Of a stretch of 64,000 bases of DNA, positions 46,512 to 57,325 are shown in pieces. Location: NCBI GenBank assembly GCA_020205615.1, contig CM035170.1, positions 31,372,123 to 31,436,122 of the forward strand. Direction: 5' to 3'. The notes below the pieces were generated by a model, which saw only the letters and a list, made by a program, of their open reading frames with translations, had not been told where the DNA came from and searched no databases. Numbering within the stretch: position 1 is the stretch's first letter; each line of letters begins with the position of its first letter. The position numbers and the translations under genes are program-made. The DNA comes from Panax quinquefolius. Its lineage: Eukaryota > Streptophyta > Magnoliopsida > Apiales > Araliaceae.

Positions 46512-48360
46512 CCAATCATGAGAGATAATCGCTGTGAGGTCCTTTACCACTGGCATGATTGCAGAGATGAGCGCATATATTGATGATCATATGGTCACCA
46601 TACAGATGGCTGTAGATCTGTTGGGTCGTGTGGACATTCTCGTACAGGAGACCATAGCTTCACCTCCTTCTTCTGAGAGGGACGCCATGTTGGGCTTGTT
46701 AGCTTGCATATACCCTGACTTGTAGATGGATTCGTATTTACCTACACAGACTAGCTTAGCCATTTTGTCATGTACAGTTTACATTGTATATATCAAACAA
46801 CATTATATATATGACAGGGAAATATATTTTTTGATCACTTCCCTTTTAGATATGCTTTGCTACTTGTTTGATATTTTTCCTGCTGCTTCAGGGCTTGTGA
46901 TCTTGATGTATTCTGAATTCCTCCTGGGTGGATGGACATTGAGTTGTCTCTGGATAGTTCAGAATGGATCATCGATCTGTATGTATCCCTACCATCTTTG
47001 GTATCTTGGGACTGGTTTCTATATGAAAATGTGGAGAGGAGTGTGGCTTTCCTCTCTGAAATTGACCGCACCATAGATGGTCGCCAGTACTTCTATTTAG
47101 GAGAAGCTTAGTTAATTCCACCTCTTATGGATTGGTGTTGCTTTTGAAGGTATGACCACAGCTTAGATGGTTGCCGAATCTCCTATTTGGGAGGATTTCA
47201 GGTAATTCCACCCCTTTGGTCTGAAGCCGAATGAAATGTAGTGGTTTAAAGGATGATCCCAGTACCAATTGACAATGGTTTATGTTTTGGTAGGGGGTGA
47301 GACCGAACCATGAATGGCTACCTACGTACTCCTATTGAAAAGGAGATCAGGTCTGCGTAGTTCGAACTTTGTGTAAGAGGTTCAACGCTGTGTATGGCAG
47401 AAATAGTGTAGGAATGTTTTTGTTGTTTTTGTTTTTGTAAGGGTAGAAATGTTTTTGTTGTTTTTATTTTTGTAAGGGTAGAAATGTTTTTATTGTTTTT
47501 GTTTTATTGCGACCGGGCCATGTGAAATGGTTGCCTACGTACTCCTATTGAAGAGGAGATCAGGTCGACGTAGTTCGCCTCTCGGTGAGATAAAGCATGA
47601 TCCCATATGCGGCGTCGTCGAGTCTTGGGGAAGAGAAAGTTTAATCCTAGGTTGAGGATAAACTGTAGGTATGAGAAGTTTGATCCCATGTATGGGTAGC
47701 CAAACTGCAAGTGCGAGAGGTTCAATCCGCGGTAGGATGACCTAAGTCGTAGGAACACAAAGGAGAGCCAGGCTGCTGGCTTGAAATGTATGTTTCCCTA
47801 AGGGGTAAAGTGTAGGAAAGTTGTATGTGGTTAATGGTTAAAGAATCGGAATGACTGGTGATCTGATGGTCCAAAACCAGGATGTTTGCTTGAGGGCAAC
47901 TTCAGACATAGTACCGTTTCACGGTGTCTGAATTGATGAGTTGTGGAAATTTTTCACCGTCCATTTCTTGTAATCTGAGAGCACCTCCTGTCAATACTTC
48001 TTTGACAACAAATGGGCCTTCTCAGTTAGGAGCGAATTTTCCCTTAGATTGATCTTGGTTGTCAAGGATCTTCTTCAAAACCAAGTCATGTTGTTTGAAT
48101 TGTCGTAGCTGGACTTTTTTGTTGTAGGATCTGGCGATCCTTTGTTGATATAACTAACCATGGAAGATAGCTGCGGTTCGCCTTTTGTCTATTAGAGACA
48201 ATTGGTGATACTTGTCTTGTACCCATTGGTCTTCATCCAGCTGAGCGTCTATCAACACTCTGAGGATTCCATTTCAATTTCTATGGGAGTCTTGCTTCCA
48301 TCCCATAGGTTAATCGTGAGGGGTTGCCCCAAAGATAAGTGCGCATTGAGGTTCTGTAGG
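46512..48360 (-). other. Element G 3' region, repeats without recognised genes
   Basis: 47090-47590 holds variants of 'cctacgtactcctattgaa' followed by 'gaggagatcaggt', in which the two parts are complementary and fold back (two good copies near 47310 and 47530, two diverged near 47070 and 47170). 47405-47510 has three copies of 'gaaatgttttt(g)ttg' T-rich units. 47840-48360 continues, with a few readable pol-like words on the minus strand, into integrase. Its C-terminal part beyond 48361 is too decayed to delimit. Confidence 0.55.
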
Positions 48361-49056
48361 CTAACAGAGTCGAGGCAATAGGTCAGGCCAATCTTTGTGG
48401 TTGGCAGACATCTTTTGCATAATCTTCTTGATGTTTTCGTTAGCCACTACAACAACACCATTCATCTTTGGACGATAGATGACAGAGTTAAGATGTTTGA
48501 TATGGAATTTACTGCATAATTCCTCCATCATTTTGTTGTTGAGGTTCTTGGCATTGTCTGACACAATCACCTCTGGTTGTCTATATCGACAAATGACATT
48601 GTTTCTGATGAAAGAAATGATGACTTCTTTAGTAACCCTGGGGAAGGAGGCTGCTTCTACCCACATGGTGAAGTAGTAGATCATGGTGAAGATAAATCGA
48701 TGACCATTACTAGTTTTAGGCTCAATGGGCCCAATCACGTCCATTCCCCACATCGCGAAGGGCCAAGGCGAACTCATATTGTGGAGTTCCCGTGGAGGGG
48801 AGTGTATAGCATTTCCATGAATCTGGCACTGATAGCATCTCTTGACGTGGTCATTGCAATCAGCTTTGAGAGATAGCCAATAATGTCCCGTCCTGAGGAT
48901 TTTCTTGACAAGAAGGGGGCCACTCATGTGGGGGCCACAGACTCCGCCATGGATTTCATTCATAAGCCTTTGGGCTTCATCTTTGTCTAAATATCTGAGG
49001 AGACCTATTCCTGCATCTCTTTTGTAGAACGCATCTCCACTCAGGTAGAATTTCAT
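48361..49056 (-). pseudogene. Element G integrase, catalytic Glu lost
   Basis: An open minus-strand frame of 231 residues. The zinc domain shows H36 and H43 (EIHGGVCGPHMSG), ILRTGHYWLSLKADC, then C74 and C77 (CYQC). The core has the first Asp at residue 106 (MWGMDVIGPI) and the second at 167 (VIVSDNAKN). The third catalytic residue, Glu in NGAVEAAN of relatives, is Val at residue 203 (GTA; codon at 48448-48450). The frame ends soon after with the C-terminal domain missing. It would catalyse insertion of the cDNA; this copy cannot. Confidence 0.9.
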
Positions 49057-49137
49057 AGCAAGTCGATGGATCCGCCTTTTCTCAATTAGGCTCGCCTCAG
49101 CGGGTGTAGATCCATCTCGTAGATATTCCTTGATATG

Positions 49138-49575
49138 CTAATACCAAGGATGTTGGACGGGAGGTAGCTCATCCGATACTTCTCCAATGTAATTCCCATA
49201 GGTTGGGGCCTTTTGCAGGGAAATCGTGACGCTTGGCAAGTGTTCTTTATTTGATATGCGAATCAAGGAGGCCAAAGTTGCTAATGCATCCGCAAAATCA
49301 TTCCTATTACGAGGAATGTGTAGAAAGGAGATTTCTTCGAACTCCAAAGCCATCTTCAAAACCTGCCGATGGTAGGGCAGCAAGTGTAGTTCCTTGATTA
49401 AATAGATTCTGGTGGATTGTCTGATTACCAATTCTGAATCTCCAAAGACAGTTAACCGCATGATGCCCATTGAACGGGCAAGTTTTAACCTCATGAGACA
49501 GCCTTCATACTCAGCCGTATTGTTGGTGCTGACAAACTTTAATTTGACCAAGAACGGATATCGCTCCCCGTGCAC
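49138..49575 (-). pseudogene. Element G second (archaeal-type) RNase H
   Basis: The minus-strand frame of 145 residues shows STNNTAEYEGCLMRLKLARS with the catalytic Glu, LTVFGDSELVIRQ with the catalytic Asp, and IPRNRNDFADALATLAS with the final Asp. These are the landmarks of the extra aRNH domain carried by Tat-lineage elements between the usual RNase H and integrase. The first strand of the domain with its Asp is missing or frame-shifted upstream (near 49580-49620). Confidence 0.88.
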
Positions 49576-49626
49576 GAGATACTAGAATTGCTCCAGGCTC
49601 GGAACCTTCCATATTAATGTACTCCA

Positions 49627-51077
49627 TCAAAATACATCTTCCATGATTGGCGGCGTATCGTCTCGATGATATCGTTGCATCGCCATTAATCCTTCATCGG
49701 GGAAATATGTTTCCAAGGGTTTGAAATCTCCTGAAGGTGCGGCGGCCAGTTGATCCGTAATTCCTTGACCTTTGATGGACTTTTGAGTCACATATACGAT
49801 GTCAAATTGTTGTAAGATCAACTGCCATCTGGACAGCCGGCAATTTAACATGGGTTTGTTGAAAACGTATTTGAGAGGATCCACACGGGATATGAGATGG
49901 GTTGTGTGACCATGGAGGTAATGCTGTAACCTCATGGAAGCCCATGCTAAAGCACAACACGTCTTTTCGATCAGAGTGTACTTGTGTTCATTGCTGCTGA
50001 ACCTTTTGTTGAGGTAATAGATAGCTCGTTCTTGGCCTCTATCGTCCTTCTGTCCCAGCATGCAGCCCATGGCATTGTCACTTATGGACAGGTACATAAA
50101 TAGGGGAACATCATCCCTGGGTGGTACCAAAATGGGAGCTTTGACTAGCTGTTTCTTGATTGTAAGGAAGGCCTTCTGACACAAATCATTCCATTTCATG
50201 GAGGAGTTCTTCCTTAATAGCTTGAAGATTGGCTCACAGGTTGCTGTGAGTTGGGAGATAAACCTGCTAATGAAGTTGATTCTTCCCAAAAAATCCCCAT
50301 ATTTCCTTCTCTTTCTGAGGAATGGGCATTTCCGTAATGGCTTGGATTTTGGCAGGATCCAGTTCAATCCCTTTGTGGCTGACTAGAAATCCTAGCAACT
50401 TGCCTGATTTAATGCCAAAGGCGCATTTAGCTGGATTCAACTTCAAGTTGTACTTACGCAACCTGTTGAACAACTTTCTGAGATGGTCTATATGGTTATC
50501 CTCCTTCCAGGACTTGACAATGATGTCATCCACATAGATCTCGATCTCTTTGTGCATTAAGTCATGGAAAAGAGCCATCATAGCTCGTTAATAGGTGGCT
50601 CCTGCATTGATAAGGCCGAATGACAACCTTCTATAACAAAAGGTTCCCTAAGGCATGATGAAAGCAGTCTTCTCACGATCTTCCTCAGCAACCATGATTT
50701 GATGATACCCGTGCAGCAATCAAAGAAAGGAGTACATATCGTATTAAGGCATATTGTCAATGAGAATGTGGATAAATGGCACGGAAAGCTATCTTTTAAG
50801 CAAGCTTTGTTCAAGTCCCTAAATCCATGCAAACTCGCACCTTCCTCCGTGTTTAGGTAATCGGCATGATGTTGGATATCCACTCAGGATATGTAGACAC
50901 CATGATGATGCCAGCTTGAAATTGTTTCACAATTTCTTCTTTCACCTTTAAACTCCACTCAGGTTTCAATCGCCTGAGCTTTTGCTGCACTGGATTAAAT
51001 CCCTCTTTAATGGGAAGGCGATGAGGGACAATGTCAGTGGACAAACCCACCATGTCTTTATGAGACCATGCAAACAC
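49627..51077 (-). pseudogene. Element G reverse transcriptase and RNase H remnant
   Basis: The order on the minus strand starts with DMVGLSTDIVPHRLPIKEGF and VKEEIVKQFQAGIIMVSTYP (50853-51077), then a badly frame-shifted palm. IEIYVDDIIVKSWKED (YVDD at 50525-50536), NLKLNPAKCAFGIKSGKLLG and VSHKGIELDPAKIQAITEMP follow. After another shift come FISQLTATCEPIFKLLRKNS, MGCMLGQKDDRGQERAIYYL, EKTCCALAWASMRLQHYLHG and LISRVDPLKYVFNKP (49627-50367). The catalytic aspartates of RT are intact, but frame changes near 50300, 50580 and 50870 break the enzyme. Confidence 0.9.
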
Positions 51078-51363
51078 ATCCTAGAATTGGGTTAGTAGCG
51101 TAACCATGTCATTCTGTTGGTCTGGGGTAAGGTCTGAACCAATCTGGATTAACTTAGGGCTTTTTAAGGTTCCGAGATTGAAAGAAGTGGTTTGATCAAG
51201 GTTGGGTTTGGGTTTGTCTTTGACCCATTCTTGAATTTCTGGAGGCACCTCAATGTCATTCTGTATATCCATCAAGGTGGAATTCATCTCTACATCAAAG
51301 GTACAATCCTTGTGGAGAAGAGGCACCGTATCAGCAAGTACATGCACATCTAAATTCAGGGTC
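51078..51363 (-). pseudogene. Element G Pol linker after the intron (N-terminus of RT)
   Basis: Minus-strand frame from the putative acceptor at 51363/51364 with LNLDVHVLADTVPLLH, EVPPEIQEWVKDKPKPN and SDLTPDQQNDMVTLLTQF, then a TAG before DVFAWSHKDMVGL. In Tat elements this linker joins protease to RT; 'FAWS..DM.GL' is the usual entry to RT. Only one stop (51081) interrupts it. Confidence 0.75.
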
Positions 51364-51515
51364 CTGAAACAAAATATGCTTTTCACTTAATATATATGAA
51401 ACGTGTTGATCATACACAGTGTTAGCATATACTGGCAAAATAAACTACTAATACTTTACAGAAAAGTAAGCAGTTATTATATCTACAGGGCAGAAAGAGC
51501 TTCTGCCCACTTTAC
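51364..51515 (-). other. Probable 152-bp intron between protease and RT of element G
   Basis: On the minus strand the upstream frame reads ..NSIPCIGRQG and would stop at TAA 51512-51514. A donor GG|GTAAAG (GT at 51514-51515), an acceptor TTTTGTTTCAG|G (AG at 51364-51365) and a branch-point-like TGCTAAC about 56 nt upstream of the acceptor surround 152 bp of AT-rich sequence with stops. Splicing there joins the two coding frames exactly in phase. Ogre elements are known to carry an intron in this part of the genome. Confidence 0.65.
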
Positions 51516-52258
51516 CCTTGTCGACCAATGCAAGGAATGCTGTTCCAATTGGCAAGGGCAAAGTCTGGGTGGACCGCAGTGATAGAGGGATTGTCATCAT
51601 CCTCCCTGTCCCGAATGATGGCCATTACGTTTGGGCAATCATCGTCTGGGGTATATCTGTTGGTATGTTCATCATGAACGATGATGCGTATACCTGAAAT
51701 CATTCGGATGATGTCTTGCTTGATTCTTCGTTCCTCCTCTTCCATTGCGGGATTTGGAACAAAGACTTCTTTCTCCTTTACCGGCACCGGCTTGGGAAAT
51801 AACATAGCCATTACATTGGCTGACACCTTTATAGGAGGTTGTCTGGACTCAGAGTTTGAAGGGGAAGATAAACGCCACATGGTTGAAGCTGAAGGAATCT
51901 GCTGATGCTTATGAGGATTCCTATGACTAGAACTGGCAGAATAGCCTAGCCCAGCTGTTCCAGTTTGCTTGGCTAATTGGATTGGGTACTTGATACCCTG
52001 GCAATCTTTACCCAACCCTTGTCCCGGCTTATGACCTAATGACATCATTTCTTGAGTAGCTTACATTACCTCCGTAGAAATCTTGGGTTCGGGCAATGGC
52101 GTTCCAATAGCATGGTATTGGGTATTTCTTATTTCCAAAGCATGAAAACTGACTGGTTCCACATATGCATTGGCATTGATGAATGGCATGTCTCCGTGCT
52201 GAGGAATCTCTAGTTCAGTGTTGACCGTGACCAGGCTATTATTGATAATGTATTTCAA
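51516..52258 (-). pseudogene. Element G post-protease segment with G-patch-like motif
   Basis: The minus-strand frame holds YIINNSLVTVNTELEIPQHG (near 52190-52258), then after a stop MMSLGHKPGQGLGKDCQGI (51995-52048), which matches the core of a G-patch (G-x-G-LG-K). Polar linker sequence follows to HPDFALANWNSIPCIGRQG at the intron donor. G-patch domains bind nucleic acid and occur in this position in several Tat/Ogre elements and in some retroviral proteases. A TAG at about 52061 separates the two parts. Confidence 0.75.
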
Positions 52259-52937
52259 TTATTGATGAAGAGTGGAGGGGACTGCCCCTGCCATATGAAT
52301 CCATGGTCATCCCAAGAGCAGGTTGTATCCCGAATCTATTTTTGAGCACATGGAAAGATACGCAGAATGTATGAGGACCAATTTCTAATAGCAGCTCAAT
52401 TACTCCGATCGAATTCTGGCGGGCTCCATCAAAAGCTTTGATGATAGTATGGCTACTCCGAATTCGGTTGAGATTGATGTTCATCTTCACCAAGGTAGCA
52501 TATGGACACATATTTAGAGATGAACCTCCATCTATCAAAACTCTAGCTAGCATATATCCGGAGGACAAGACCGCAATGTGCAACGGTTTGCAATGGCCGG
52601 TCCCTTCGGGCGGTATGTCGTCATCAGTGAAGGATATCACATTGTTGTTAAAAATGTGATCAACCAGATGTTGAAATTTTTTCGTATCAGCCGATGTCGG
52701 TAAATAGGTTTCTTCTAAAACCTTCAACAAGACCATTCGGTGATCCTCGGAAGTTAGGACTAAGTCCAAAATAGATATTTGTTGTGGAGCTTCTTTTAAG
52801 CTTAAAACCACCTTAGCTTCGTGATGACCCATAGTGCGGAGGAATTTTTCAATTTTCTCCATGGGTATTTTCCCCTTTGATTTGATGGTAGACTTCATCA
52901 CCCGTTGGGGAAGATACAATGGATTTTCCTTCGACAC
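52239..52937 (-). pseudogene. Element G protease domain
   Basis: One open minus-strand frame of 232 residues. KTATVSKENPLYLPQ, MEKIEKFLRTMGHHEAKVVL and LTSEDHRMVLLKVLEETYLP lead into ISFTDDDIPPEGTGHCKPLH. The active-site region is YMLARVLIDGGSSLNMCPYA, the D-G-G-S form usual in Tat elements, followed by NRIRSSHTIIKAFDGARQNS and GVIELLLEIGPHTFCVSFHV. The expected 'LLGRPWIH' landmark appears only out of frame (LGMTMDSYGRG), so a frameshift lies near 52275. Confidence 0.88.
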
Positions 52938-52999
52938 TGTAGCAGTTTTATGTGAGGTGGATCCTTCACCTTCTCCATAATTTCACGGAACTTTGCTCA

Positions 53000-54048
53000 A
53001 GCTAACAATGGGATATTGTGCTCTGTACAACAAGTTGATTGGCCCAGGAGCGGCCACTTTCAAAGGATTATTGCTTCCCTTGAGTTGAATTGTTGGCGTT
53101 GTGAGTAATGTGTTAATCCCATCAGTTTAAGTGGATATGACTGCTACCACACTCTTCCACTTAGTAGGACCTGAATTCTCACTTGCACGTAATACAGTAT
53201 CGTCGTCTGCTAGGCGCAGGATACCACTGTCGATTAGATTTTGAATAAGGTGGCGGAGTGCCCAACATTCTTCTGTGCTGTGACCGCGAGATTGGGAGTG
53301 ATATTGACATACTCCATCAAAGTTATACTGCCCTGAACGGGGGTTGATTGGAGGTAGAAGGGAACTAATCCTTCCTTCATTGATTAATATCTGAAGGATT
53401 TCCTCCATAGGTTGGCCCAAATAGGTGAATTCCCTTTTGTTGGCAAAATCCCGATGGGCTTTGGCATTTGCTCTCTTTGTCACTTTGTCTTCCAGCATTT
53501 CATTTTCTAAAAGTGACGAGGGCATATTCATGACAAGAGGTAGGAGACTGGCATGCTCTTGGCTGATTAACTGACGTGTCACTTGATGCTGATAAGCCAC
53601 CAGTTCTGCTAATTGTTCAACTTGTTTGCATAAAGCTTTCAACTTTCGTTCTATTGTGAACTGAAACTTGGCATAATCCCATTTGTCATCACTGTCTTTG
53701 AGGGTCTGGGAGGATTCATAGTTGAAATTAGAATTCTGTCCGCTACTCCAATTTATCATGTTGACCTCTTCTTCTTTGTGTTGAGGAAGAGGGTTGTCTT
53801 GAACGTGAGGCTGATCTGGTTTGGTGACCACAATCTCCCCGTTGTCTATCGGTCCTCTGGATCTTGTGTTTCAAGGCCCAACAATCCTGAGTATCGTGTC
53901 CAGGTTCCCCGGCATGATAAGCACAATTTCGAGCAGCATTAAAACCACATCCATTAGGGCTGACTGGTGGAAGAATATGCATAATTTTCTTCTGTGTTGT
54001 CAGAAGATTAAGAATGTTCTCGAGGGTATCCCCTAAGGGTGTAAACAC
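53000..54048 (-). pseudogene. Element G gag C-terminal region with two CHHC-type zinc motifs
   Basis: Two overlapping minus-strand frames hold related halves. The upstream one (53743-54048) reads FTPLGDTLENILNLL, PPVSPNGCGFNAARN and CAYHAGEPGHDTQDCWALKH. The downstream one (53127-53831) reads YLGQPMEEILQILINEGRIS, LLPPINPRSGQYNFDGV and CQYHSQSRGHSTEECWALRH. Each has the CX2HX5HX4C motif of Tat-type Gag proteins. A Gln/Glu-rich linker lies between. A degenerate 'PGPINLLYRAQYPIVSL' follows near 53000-53060. Frameshifts near 53850 and 54045. Confidence 0.85.
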
Positions 54049-55139
54049 TTGGGGACATTTGACTTCTCCACCTTTTGGTATTGGAGGGTTCGTAGACTGT
54101 GCTTGAAAGGGAGTGTAGTTTCTCCTTGAATAGGCATGTTTTGATTGCCTTTTTGCCCCTGTAGTATCAGGGAAACATCTTCTTCTTTCTTTTTATGGAC
54201 CCTCTGGGGGTTGTTCCCATAATTTCCAGATTGGATGTGATCAGCAACAGCTTTGAGTGCATCTAGGTCTTGAATTTTCCCGGACTTCAATCCCATCTCA
54301 GCCATCTCCCCATGTTTGACCATTTCAGAAAATGGTTTGCCGATGCCGGCTAAAACTCTTTCATAGAACGAAGTTTCTTGTATGTTTATGAAAGTTATGA
54401 CCATCTCTGATTCTGTCATGGAAGGACTAACTTGGGCAGCCAGGCGTCTCCACCTTTGAGCATACTCTCTAAAAGACTCGTTAGACTGTTTCTTGATCTT
54501 GGTAATTTGATACCGATCAGGAGCCATTTGAGTTTGAAAGTTGTATTGAGTGAGGAAAGCATGTGCTAGCTCTTCCCAGCTATGGATCTTTTAATTGTCT
54601 AATCTTGTGTACCACGACCGGGCTTCTCCAGTTAGACTCTTTTGGAACAATTGCATTCTAAGATTTTTGTCCTCTGCATAAGATCCAAGTTCTCTAATAA
54701 ACACCTTTAAATGTGTGTAAGGATCTCCTAACCCTTCATATTTTTCAAAGTCAGGAGTTTTAAACTTTTCTGGATAATGAACACCAGGAAAAATACACAG
54801 ATCAGCATATGAAACACTCCCGTGTGTTCTAATTCCTTTAATAGCACGAAGGGTCTCTTCCATTTGGAGGATTTTCTTTTTGATGTCACCAGTGTTTGGA
54901 TCTCTAGTGGGATGGGCAGCATCATGATCAGTTTTGTTGGTCATATCCAACTGCAGTTCAGGTATTGTAATGACCTGGGTTCCTCCTTGTGTGGAGGATT
55001 CAAAGTATCTGGTATTTTCCGACCTGTGTGGATGGTGTAATTCTTTGAGTAGAACAGCCAAATCTGTAATTTGTTTTCTTAATCCGTCGAATCCTTTGTG
55101 AGAAATTGGATTAAGTTCAGTCTGGTCTGATGACGACAT
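54033..55139 (-). pseudogene. Element G gag, capsid part
   Basis: From the ATG at 55139 (minus strand) the frame reads MSSSDQTELNPISHKGFDGL, GVHYPEKFKTPDFEKYEGLG, PYTHLKVFIRELGSYAEDKN and LFQKSLTGEARSWYTRLDN. It hits TAA at 54591-54593, where relatives have Gln, and continues in the same frame with IHSWEELAHAFLTQYNF, MAPDRYQITKIKKQSNESFR, EYAQRWRRLAAQVSPSMTES and DLDALKAVADHIQSGNYG. This is the Tat/Ogre-type capsid domain in nearly full length, broken by one stop. The ATG was chosen because it precedes the conserved part with a plausible leader upstream. Confidence 0.9.
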
Positions 55140-57301
55140 GATTGACTGTAGGCCTATTGCCTTTTTGGACTTTGACCGGGTAATAGGTCCGATGGGTTCC
55201 CTGCGAAAGACTTGTATAGTTTAGTCTTTAGGGAATGTGTATAATGATATGCTATGTGATGTGTCCATTTTAGGAATTTTATCCTGCAAAATGGATGTCA
55301 GCTGTTTTTAGCATGTTAATATGTATGTGTACACAATTCTTCATATATTCTCATTACATGGAGATAGATATGGAATGTAATTACAAGTAATTGTGTTTAC
55401 AAGTAATTTGAAATGAGAGAGCATGAAGAGACTTTCCTCCGTTTTGGGTTTATCAGAGGCTGACCTATCTTAGGTTACTCTCGCGGCTTTTTGGCATGAA
55501 GGTTCCCAAATCATCGCAATCTACTTGACAGGAAGTTAATCTGGTCTTTCAACTGGAGCGAATTTGGGTGGTGCCTTTCCGAGAGCCTCGAGAGAATTAG
55601 TCTTCTCACGACAGAGATACTTTCCATATCAGAAAGATTTATTTATATGAATATAAATGATGGATTTATTTATGTGGTTATTAATGAAGGAATTAATGTT
55701 GAGGTGTTTTATCGGTATTTTATGGGATAGTTAATTGGATTTGGATCGTTATAATTTTTTTGGATATATTATACATCATAAGTTGATATGTATCCTGGTC
55801 CACAAATTTTGAGCGAATTAAAAATGCAGATGATTTGTTGTGAATTTTAAGAATTAATAAATTAGGAAATTAGGTTTATAATTGATTTTGGTGGAAAATT
55901 CTAGAATTGGCGGGCCCCACTTGTGGTTGAGTGAAAAATGTACTTTGAATTTTATTTCAAATGTGAGTGGAGGTTACCGTATAAAGCCATCGGTGAGGTC
56001 GAAATGCCTTGAACATTTTCTTTTATAAATAGAGGCTAAGTTAGAATTGAAATCTACATGAAAACAAAGTTTTCTCTTTCTCTCTATATTAGTGGCGTAT
56101 TTTGTGAGGTATTTAGATACTTTGAGGCACTCACTTGAGCCTTTCATAGAATGCGATTCTTTTTGAGGTAAGGGATGTTATTTTTCTTCTCGAATGATAA
56201 TAATTCTTGATATCATTTATCTTTGAAATATTGGTTGGTTTTTTATCAAATTTGGAACTTTTTCATGTAGGGTTCACTATTCATGTGAGTTCTATTCACG
56301 AGTTCTTATTGATTCTTATTTTATTTTATTGATTGTTTTTTATTGGATTTCTATCTTTTTGATAATTCTATCACGGCGTTCACGTATTTTATATTATTCA
56401 CATTTGATAATTGTTTTGATCATTCTTGAATTTTACACCGCTGTGATTATTTTGAGGTATTTTGGGCGTGGATAAAACCAAGTCTGAATCCTTAATCCTT
56501 GTCATTTCACTGGATTCGTTTCTTTAAAATATTTTTCATCAATCCTCGGTCTTAAATGATGATATTATTGAATATCTTTGGCTTTTGTATTCATGAATTA
56601 TCTTTGGCACATAGTTGAATATTATTAGAATATCTTTATTGTCAATGTCTAGAAAGTTGATTCTAAGAAGAGGTTTGGCCTTTAATGCAAAGATGAGCGA
56701 TGTGTTGAGATCGCATGGTAAGCCCTGAATATCTTTGGCCTTTAGTTATCAAAATTGTGAGCGACGTATTATTATATGAATATATTAATTGATGAATATC
56801 TTATGATAGTGCAAATATTTATTTTATATGAATATAATGATGGATTGATGTTCTGAGGTTATTAATGATTTGGGTTTATCGGTTTATCACCTATCTTAGG
56901 TTACTCTCGCTGACTTTTGGCATGAAGGTTCCCAAATCATCGCAATCTACTGTGACGGGAAGTTAATCTGTCTTCTTTCAACTGGGCGAATTTGGGTGGT
57001 GCCTTTCCAGCCTCGAGAATTAGTCTTCTCACAGTCCAATAATCAAACACCGACGGATAGCCTCCCGGTGGAGGGACCACACAACATACATTCACATACA
57101 TCGCGTCTTCTGTATGAAAATGATGACATGTCATTAATATCAATATAGAGCATGAGCTATGCAACACTATCAGCACAATTATGGTGCGCATGCAAATAAG
57201 TGCAAAATGCATTCTTACACATTCATCAAATATAAATACAACATCCACACACAAGGATGACGTTTTGAAAAAGATTGTAATAGCGGCTTAAGTCCTTACT
57301 T
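55140..57301 (-). other. Element G leader with inserted LTR fragment
   Basis: Non-coding in element sense between PBS and gag. A 161-164-bp segment is present twice as direct repeats, 55446-55609 and 56872-57032, both containing 'ttggcatgaaggttcccaaa' and 'aatttgggtggtgcctttcc'. Between them lies a rearranged fragment related to the LTR of elements A/E. Outside this, 57033-57300 is unique leader sequence. Confidence 0.75.
55630..56871 (+). mobile_element. Rearranged A/E-type LTR fragment inside element G leader
   Basis: 55636-56600 is collinear with element A LTR positions about 1379-2400, including TATAAATA near 56024-56031, the CT-rich leader and the 'gaatatctttggc' hairpin repeat. From about 56625 it returns to text matching A LTR 1190-1245 ('caatgtctagaaagtt'), then hairpin-repeat fragments, and ends (56815-56868) with a second copy of A LTR 1381-1440. 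The LTR ends TGTAAGACC and CACA are missing. Confidence 0.7.
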
Positions 57302-57325
57302 CGAGTCCCAGCAGAGAGTCGCCAC
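57302..57325 (-). promoter_or_regulatory. Primer-binding site region, element G
   Basis: The minus strand reads GTGGCGACTCTCTGCTGGGA next to the LTR. 'TGGCGACTC' followed by a CTGGGA stretch is the usual PBS text of Tat/Ogre elements, which I recall as complementary to a tRNA-Arg 3' end. The exact tRNA cannot be proved from the window. Confidence 0.65.
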
